Positions 57,777-64,000 of a stretch of DNA of 64,000 bases are shown here, in pieces. The notes below the pieces were generated by a model. The model saw nothing but the letters and a program-made list of their open reading frames with translations. It searched no databases and was not told where the DNA came from. The first letter of the stretch is position 1; every line of letters starts with the position of its first letter. The stretch comes from Miscanthus floridulus (Eukaryota > Streptophyta > Magnoliopsida > Poales > Poaceae). A program made the translations under genes and the position numbers. The DNA is taken from NCBI RefSeq assembly GCF_019320115.1, contig NC_089582.1, positions 122,785,259-122,849,258 on the forward strand, read 5' to 3'.

Positions 57777-60700
57777 ATGAACAAGATGGTCATCATCCCT
57801 GGTTCCATGGCTACGCCAAACGGCCTCACATTCACCGTTGGCCAGATCACCTGGACCACTGGCTCTAACAACTTCATTGCTATGACCATGGAGGAGGCAT
57901 GGATCTAATCTGCGTCGACCACTGCTTCACTAGCATCAGCTACGGCTCCGACCACGTTGGATCTGGCTCCGGCCACACCAGCATCATCTTCAGCCATGCC
58001 AACAACCTATCATCCGCTTCCTCGCTACAAAGGAAGGCAGATCGACAACACCGACCTGCTCGACTCCATCGATCGGGTTAGCACCAAGCTTGCTGAAACC
58101 CTAGCTCTGGTAGTTTTGATTCAAAATCAACCTACCGAGTAGGTAACCACTACCCACAACAGATCTACCTGACTAGCTCGGGCTAGTCGTCCTGCATGGC
58201 TTAGTATGGATCTCGTGGTCATGTCTACTCCTGAAGGGCGCTCCGTTCATCGCCGATTAGCCCCCACGATGGGTCTCCGGCTCTCTGAGTACGGCTTGCG
58301 AAACACTGCTTCCAACGACACGCACAATATACAACGCTGCTCAGATCTATGTTCTATACATCGACCTCGGCCAAAGCCACTCGACTTCATCAACATGGTT
58401 TGGATCAAGGAGTATCAAGAAGGGTCGGTCCACACAGTTCAAGAGGGCAGTTCAAGCTCCCCATCTAGCATCACATCTATTGGCTCCGTCCACACTGAGC
58501 TCTAGCGTTGTGACAATGAAGAAGTTGAATATGATCTGGATATCCTAGACCACTCCTCGGGTTTCCCATGATTCCCATCTTTCCCACCAAGGCGAGGAAA
58601 CTTGATCAATGTCGCTAGTAATGATGAGCCACCGGCAGTTGGTGAAACAGAATAAGAAAGGCTAGCACGCGAAGCACGCAATATTGACCGATTTAATCAC
58701 CAACAAGCCAAAGCCGAGGCAGAAGAGGAGGCACGACACATCAAGGTCTAGCCACACGATCTTAACAATGCCTTTGATAGGGTTGGGGACAAGCAGGTCT
58801 TTAGGACTCCAAGCGCTAACGTAGCTGTTGCTATGGCAACAATGCAATGACTACCCAATACCCCAGAAATCCAGACAGTTCGTGATGATATACAAGCTTA
58901 CCTGATGGCTGCTATGGCCTAGACCGCAGAGATTGCAAACCAAGCCTGGGCTCTGTCCGTCTCAGTCGAATCAAGCCACAGCCACTAGTACTCAAGTCGC
59001 TCACAGCCACCCAACCAATGTGGCTCGCACAACAATGACCCATCAGACAACCGTCAAGGTAGAAACGGTGGTCATGATGGTGCTCGGGACGACAACCGCC
59101 GCGACTACCGGGATGACTACCGTCGTAACTACCGGGATGACAACCGCTGAGACAACCGCGATAATCGCCTTGATAACCGCGGTCATGGGGTCAACCAGGG
59201 GGGCAATCGGGATTGCCGTGATGGCAATAACGATCTCCACCATTACCTTAGAGAACGCGATCAGCGCGATCGCATTAACCAAAGAGCCAATGATCGTGCA
59301 TCCCATGAAAGCTATCGCCGTATGGAATATGATACCACCCACGACCCTCTGGGTTTGAAGTAGTTTACCCCTCACCTTCGCTAAGTCATATGGCCCAAAA
59401 ACTTCAAGCTCAAAAAACTCTAGAAGTACAACGGCAAGGAGAACCCCAAGTTATGGGTCATGCTCTACGAAACCGCATGCAGATCAGCCATGGCTGATGA
59501 GCATATCATGTCTAATTACTTCCCAGTCACCGTCAGCCATGCAGGCCACCAATGGCTAGTCAGCTTGCCGGCGAACTACTTTGATTCTTGGCAAGAGCTC
59601 AAGCAAGCATTCATCGACAACTTCATTGCTACTTGCGAACAACCCGGCAACAAATATGATCTGTAGCGGATTCAAGATCGCAAAGATGAGCCACTGCGCG
59701 AGTACATCCAACGCTTCTCGGAGATGCGCATCAAGGTCCTGTCAATCTCCGACAATGAGGCAATCAAAGCTTTCATCACTGGTCTCTGCTTCCACGATGC
59801 CCTAAGGGACAAGCTCCTCCGCAAAAGACCTGAATCGGTCACAGCGCTCCTAGCTACTGCTAAAAAATATGTGGATGCCGACGATGCTAAAAAGATAATC
59901 ATCAAAGAAGCAGCAAGGGTTCCACGCTCTGACCACCCCCCACATCGCGACGACTACCGCGACAACCGTGGTCAGAACGATAATTTTGATCGCCGCAACC
60001 AGCACAACGATTCCTGCGACCACCGTGACCAGCGTAATCAGCGGCATAATCGCCGTGACGATTACAGGGGCAAGCGTGCTCGGGAAGATGACGGCGAAGT
60101 CAACACCATTAAAAAAGGTGGTGAACGTTGCAACTATGAAGAAGACTATGCCAAAGCATTGAAAGGACCCTACTAGCTCCATCCCAAGTCAAACCATACC
60201 ATGGAGAATTGCCATGTTCTCAAATCTATCTACACGTGCCAATAGGCTCCGGATACATCCGACAAGCCTAATGACGTAGGGGAGCAGCGTAACGAGGACA
60301 ACGATGATGAAGACGCAGATCCTCATCACAAGTATGTTAAGCCAACCGACCGTGTCCACACCATCATTGGGGGTAGAGTGTCCATTGAGACCAAATGAGA
60401 ACGCAAGCTGCTCGCCCGCGCTTGCTTGAACGTGGACAATACCGACAACCTCATCGCCGACCCATGGCTCCCTCCTTGGTCTCACCATGAGATCTCCTTT
60501 AGTAGAAAGGACCAATGGGCTGTAATACCTAAGCTAGGGCGTTTTCCTCTGGTTCTCGATCCTTGTATCAGCAAGGTCTAGTTCGATAGAGTGCTGATTG
60601 ACGGTGGCAGTTCCATTGATATACTATTCAAGAATAGTTTGCCAGCCCTGAAGATAACCCAGGCTGATCTCAAGCCATACGAGGCATAGTTCTGGGGCAT

Positions 60701-63700
60701 TCTCCTTGGACAGAGCTCCACACCTCTCGGGCAGATCACGCTACATGTGCAATTTGGTACCCTAGACCACTTCTGCACCGACTACGTCAACTTCGTGGTC
60801 GCCGACTTCAAAGGCTCCTACCATGCTATCCTTGGCCGACCAGCACTCACCAAGTTCATGGCCATACCTCACTACATGTATCTGGTGCTCAAGATGCCTA
60901 CCGAGAAGGGGGTTCTAACTCTCAGGGGCAACGTATACGCAGCTTACACCTGCGAGGATGATAGCTTCAAAATAGCAGAGGCTTATGACCTCTCTATTTG
61001 CATGGCCAAGACCACGCTCGATGCCAAGAAGACCCTAGCCGATCACCTAGAGATCCTAGAGCTCGAGGCCCCACGCAAGAACATTAAGTCCAAAGAGCAC
61101 AAAGCGATCTAGCTGGTCAATGGCGATCCCAGCAAAACGGCCCTTATCGGGGCCAACCTGGATCCTAAATAGGAAGACGCGCTCGTCAGGTTCTTGAGAA
61201 GCAACATGAGTGTGTTCACATGGAAACCCACTGACATGCCCGGTGTACCTCAGAACTTGATCGAGCACTCCTTAAATGTCGATGGCAAGGCCAAACCCAT
61301 CAAGCAGAAGCTACGACGGTTCGCTCATGACAAAAAGGAGGCTATTAGGGTAGAAGTTACATGGCTTTTAGCAGCTGGATTTATCAAAGAAGTATATCAT
61401 CTAGAGTGGTTAGCCAACCCAGTTCTTGTACGCAAAAAGAATAATGAATGGAGAATGTGCGTTGACTACACTGATCTCAACAAATACTACCCTAAAGACC
61501 CCTTTGGCTTACCTCGCATAGACGAGGTCATAGATTCAACTTCTGGTTGTGAGTTGCTTTCCTTTCTAGATTGCTACTCTGGTTATCACTAGATCGCTCT
61601 CAAAAAGGACAACCAGATCAAGACATCCTTCATCACGCCCTTCGGCACCTACTATTACACAACCATGTTGTTCGGGCTCAAGAACGTCGGGGCTACCTAC
61701 CAATGCGCCATATAAGCCTGCCTTAAAGACGAGATAAAAGATGACCTCGTTGAGGCTTATGTTGATGATGTAGTTGTTAAAACCAAGGAAGCATACACCC
61801 TTGTTGACAACCTAGAACGTACCTTTGTAGCTCTTAACACATTCCAATGGAAATTAAACCCAAAGAAGTGCATCTTTAGTGTTCCATCTGGTATATTGCT
61901 CGGCAACATCGTCAGTCATGACGGCATACACCCTAACCTAGAGAAGGTAAAAGCTATCTTAGATATGAAGCCGCCCAAAAAGGTGAAGGATGTTCAGAAG
62001 CTTACCAGATGCATGGCTGCCCTTAGTCATTTCATATCAAGATTAGGCGAAAAAGGACTACCATTTTTCAAGCTACTCAAAGCATCCGAGAAGTTTGAGT
62101 GGTCGAAGGAAGCAGACGCTGCCTTTACATAGCTGAAACAATTCCTTACATCACCTTTGGTCCTCACTGCTCCTAGAGAAGACAAAACCCTCCTGCTTTA
62201 CATCGTGGCAACTAATTGACTGGTCTCCACTACCATGGTGGTCAAGCACGACGAGCTCGACCACGTCTACAAGGTACAACGACCAATTTATTTCATTAGT
62301 GAGGTGTTCAATGAATCCAAGGCCAGGTACCCACAGATTTAGAAACTGATCTACGCCATACTAATCACATCCCAAAAGTTGAAATACTACTTCGATGGAT
62401 ATCGTGTGGTGGTCATGACTGAGTACCCTCTGGGAGACATCATTCGCAACAGGGATGCAAATGGGCGCATCGTCAAATGGGCAATGGAGCTATGCCCTTT
62501 CTCCTTGGAATTTGCAAGCCATACTACAATCAAGTCTCAGGCACTTGTCGATTTCATCGTTGAGTGGACAGACTTAAGCACACCTGCCTCTTAGGGGCCC
62601 ACCGAGTATTGGAAGATGTACTTTGATGGCTCTCTCAACATCGATGGCGCAGGAGCAGGAGTCCTTTTCGTATCACCATCCAAGGAGCAGCTCCAATATG
62701 TCCTCAGGATTTATTTCCCAGCGTCTAATAATGCCGCCGAGTACGAAGCATGCCTACACGGTCTACGCATTGCGGTCGAGCTCGGTGTCAAATGTCTCTA
62801 TATCTATGGAGATTCGGCTCTGGTCATCAACTAACTCAACAAGGACTGGGATATGACCAGTGAAAAGATGGATGCATACTGCAAAGCAATTAGAAAGCTG
62901 GAAGGCAAGTTCTATGACATCGAATACACACATGTGGTTTGGGACAAAAACCAAGCAGCAGATGCGCTGTCAAAGTTAGGATCATCCCAAGCCAAAGTAC
63001 CACATGGCGTATTTGTTCAAGACCTGCTCATGCCCTCCATCAAAGAAGAGGATCCCGCGGTCGACAAGCCTCCAGACCAGCTATTGGTGGCTACGGTTCT
63101 GGCGTCAAACACCACCAAACCACCTACAACCACTAAGGAGCCCAATTGGAGAGTACCTTTCATCAAATACCTAACAGATGGCAGTGGTTACACCGATCGA
63201 ACAGAAAACGAACGCCTGATACGTCGTAGTAAGCAGTATCTGCTCGTCAATGGCAAATTATGGTGAAAGAACACGAAGGAGGAAATCTTGATGAAGTGTA
63301 TAACCTAGGAGGATGGTGAACATCTCCTAGACAAAATCCACTCTGGCTCCTATGGCAACCACGTGGCCTTGAGAACGCTGGTTGGCAAGGCTTTTCGAGC
63401 AGGGTTCTATTGGCCGTCAGCCATAGCCGATGTAGAGAAGCTAGTCCACCATTGTGAAGGTTGTTAGTTTTTCGCCAAGAGAATCCATGTACCTGCACAT
63501 GAGATTTAGACTATACCAGCCTCTTGGCCCTTCGCGTGCTGGGGACTGGATATGATCGAGCCATTCAAATCGGCTCCTAGAAAATTGGCATGCGTCTTTA
63601 TGCTGATCGACAAATTCTCCAAGTGGATAGAGTACATGCCCCTGGTCAAGGCATCTTCAGAAAAGGCTGTCGCGTTCCTTGACTAGGTCATCCACCGTTT

Positions 63701-64000
63701 CGGCATACCCAATAGCATCATCACTGATCTGGGTACTCAGTTCACCAGGAATGTTTTTTTGGGACTTTTGTGATGAAAGGAGCATAGTAGTAAAATACGT
63801 CTCGGTGGCACACCCTAGGGCTAATGGATAGGTCGAGCGGGCAAATGGTATGATCTTGGACGCATTTAAGAAGAGGATGTATAGGGAGAATGACAAAGCT
63901 CTTGGAAGATGGCTCAAAGAATTACCAGCCATGGTCTAGGGTCTCAGAACCCAGCCCAGTCGCAACACCGGCGTATCACCATACTTTATGGTTTATGGCG
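57777..64000 (+). pseudogene. Tat-type Gypsy gag-pol, one frame with about 36 stops
   Basis: From ATG 57777 (MNKMVIIPGSMATPNGLTF) all domains lie in one frame to about 63750: capsid-like RIQDRKDEPLREYIQRFSEM (about 59670), an Arg/Asp-rich basic tail, protease LIDGGSSIDIL (about 60600), RT with RMCVDYTDLNK and YVDD (61758-61769), RNase H (62150-62580), second RNase H MYFDGSLNIDGAGAGV (from 62616), integrase zinc region ending HHCEGC (63465), and catalytic core GLDMIEPFKSAP. A T-run at 63752 shifts the frame by one, after which VAHPRANG and VERANGM continue. By hand count there are 36 in-frame stops: 24 TAG, 5 TAA and 7 TGA. Examples are TAG in GYH*IAL, NG*VER and EGC*FFA, where the family has Gln. 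Clearly dead. Confidence 0.92.

Larger units (their letters stand above)
53689..64000 (+). mobile_element. Second Gypsy element (Tat-type), truncated by the window end
   Basis: The 5' LTR begins TGTGGGGGTATTAACCCC at 53689, is split by a solo LTR, and ends near 57737. The primer-binding site TGGCGCGCCAGGTAGGGG follows, then gag-pol to the window edge. The domain order PR-RT-RNaseH-(second RNase H)-IN marks a Gypsy element. The extra RNase H before integrase is the known Tat/Ogre-lineage feature. The 3' LTR is not in the window. Confidence 0.9.

Noticed and set aside
58933..59375. Thr/Val/Ile-rich overlapping open frames on both strands
   Set aside because: They are shifted readings of the Arg/Asp-rich gag tail repeat (GACTACCG, GACAACCGC). 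The true gag frame continues on either side.
57777..63750. Stop-codon recoding (TAG read as Gln) in the Tat gag-pol
   Set aside because: TAA and TGA stops occur too, the Copia and first Gypsy show the same decay, and methyl-cytosine deamination is a simpler explanation.

Overview
The window is nuclear DNA from a grass, probably a panicoid relative of sorghum, sugarcane or Miscanthus. The evidence is densely nested LTR retrotransposons with grass-type LTRs and primer-binding sites, CACTA, hAT, Helitron and MITE insertions, a FAR1/MULE-type transposase relic, and intron-containing plant genes. There is no bacterial-type operon, rRNA, tRNA or CRISPR array. Species assignment is inference from repeat style only.

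Only two host genes look intact. They are a tandem pair of secreted lipid-transfer/2S-albumin-type eight-cysteine proteins with proline-rich extensions (17831-19145 and 21603-22409, both +), which share an intron at the same codon and phase. A third host locus, a plastid-type cis-prenyltransferase (4682-5740), is recognisable but frameshifted. Almost everything else is mobile DNA.

Layout. 1-3720: copy A of a large fold-back-like element with short ATGTTGCA-type repeats at both ends, carrying two MITEs. 3927-4181: foldback MITE. 4682-5740: cis-prenyltransferase pseudogene. 5886-12437: full-length Copia element (TSD AAAAC) with decayed gag-pol. 12443-16260: FAR1-like transposase pseudogene split by a 1.3-kb CACTA element (TSD AAT), which itself carries a MITE. 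16693-17569: hAT-like element (8-bp TSD). 17.7-22.6 kb: the two lipid-transfer-like genes, separated by a 5'-truncated LINE and CACTA-like DNA. 22.6-26.25 kb: CACTA ends, MITEs and a GC-rich anonymous stretch. 26252-39071: 12.8-kb Gypsy element (TSD CTTGG) that lacks most of pol but carries an antisense intron-containing gene of the Transposase_28 type. 39072-40368: the interrupted older element and an LTR fragment. 40369-50845: copy B of the fold-back-like element, enlarged by a 7-kb Helitron on the minus strand that carries an RPA1-like gene. 50866-51563: a second FAR1-like fragment. 51612-52043: copy C (left end only). 52044-53688: unresolved C-rich DNA. 53689-64000: a second Gypsy element of the Tat type (5' LTR split by a 3.6-kb solo LTR with TSD CATGA), running off the window end.

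Copy A plus the FAR1 locus (1-13360) and copy B plus the FAR1 fragment (40392-51563) are in the same order and orientation. This suggests an old segmental duplication whose halves then took different insertions and deletions, which lets several insertions be dated and delimited by empty-site comparison. Most premature stops in the retroelement genes sit where a glutamine, arginine or tryptophan codon is expected, which is the pattern left by deamination of methylated cytosine. I found no clearly new functional system. The most unusual items are the antisense spliced gene inside the pol-deleted Gypsy element, the RPA-bearing Helitron, and the long stop-riddled but indel-free Tat gag-pol frame.
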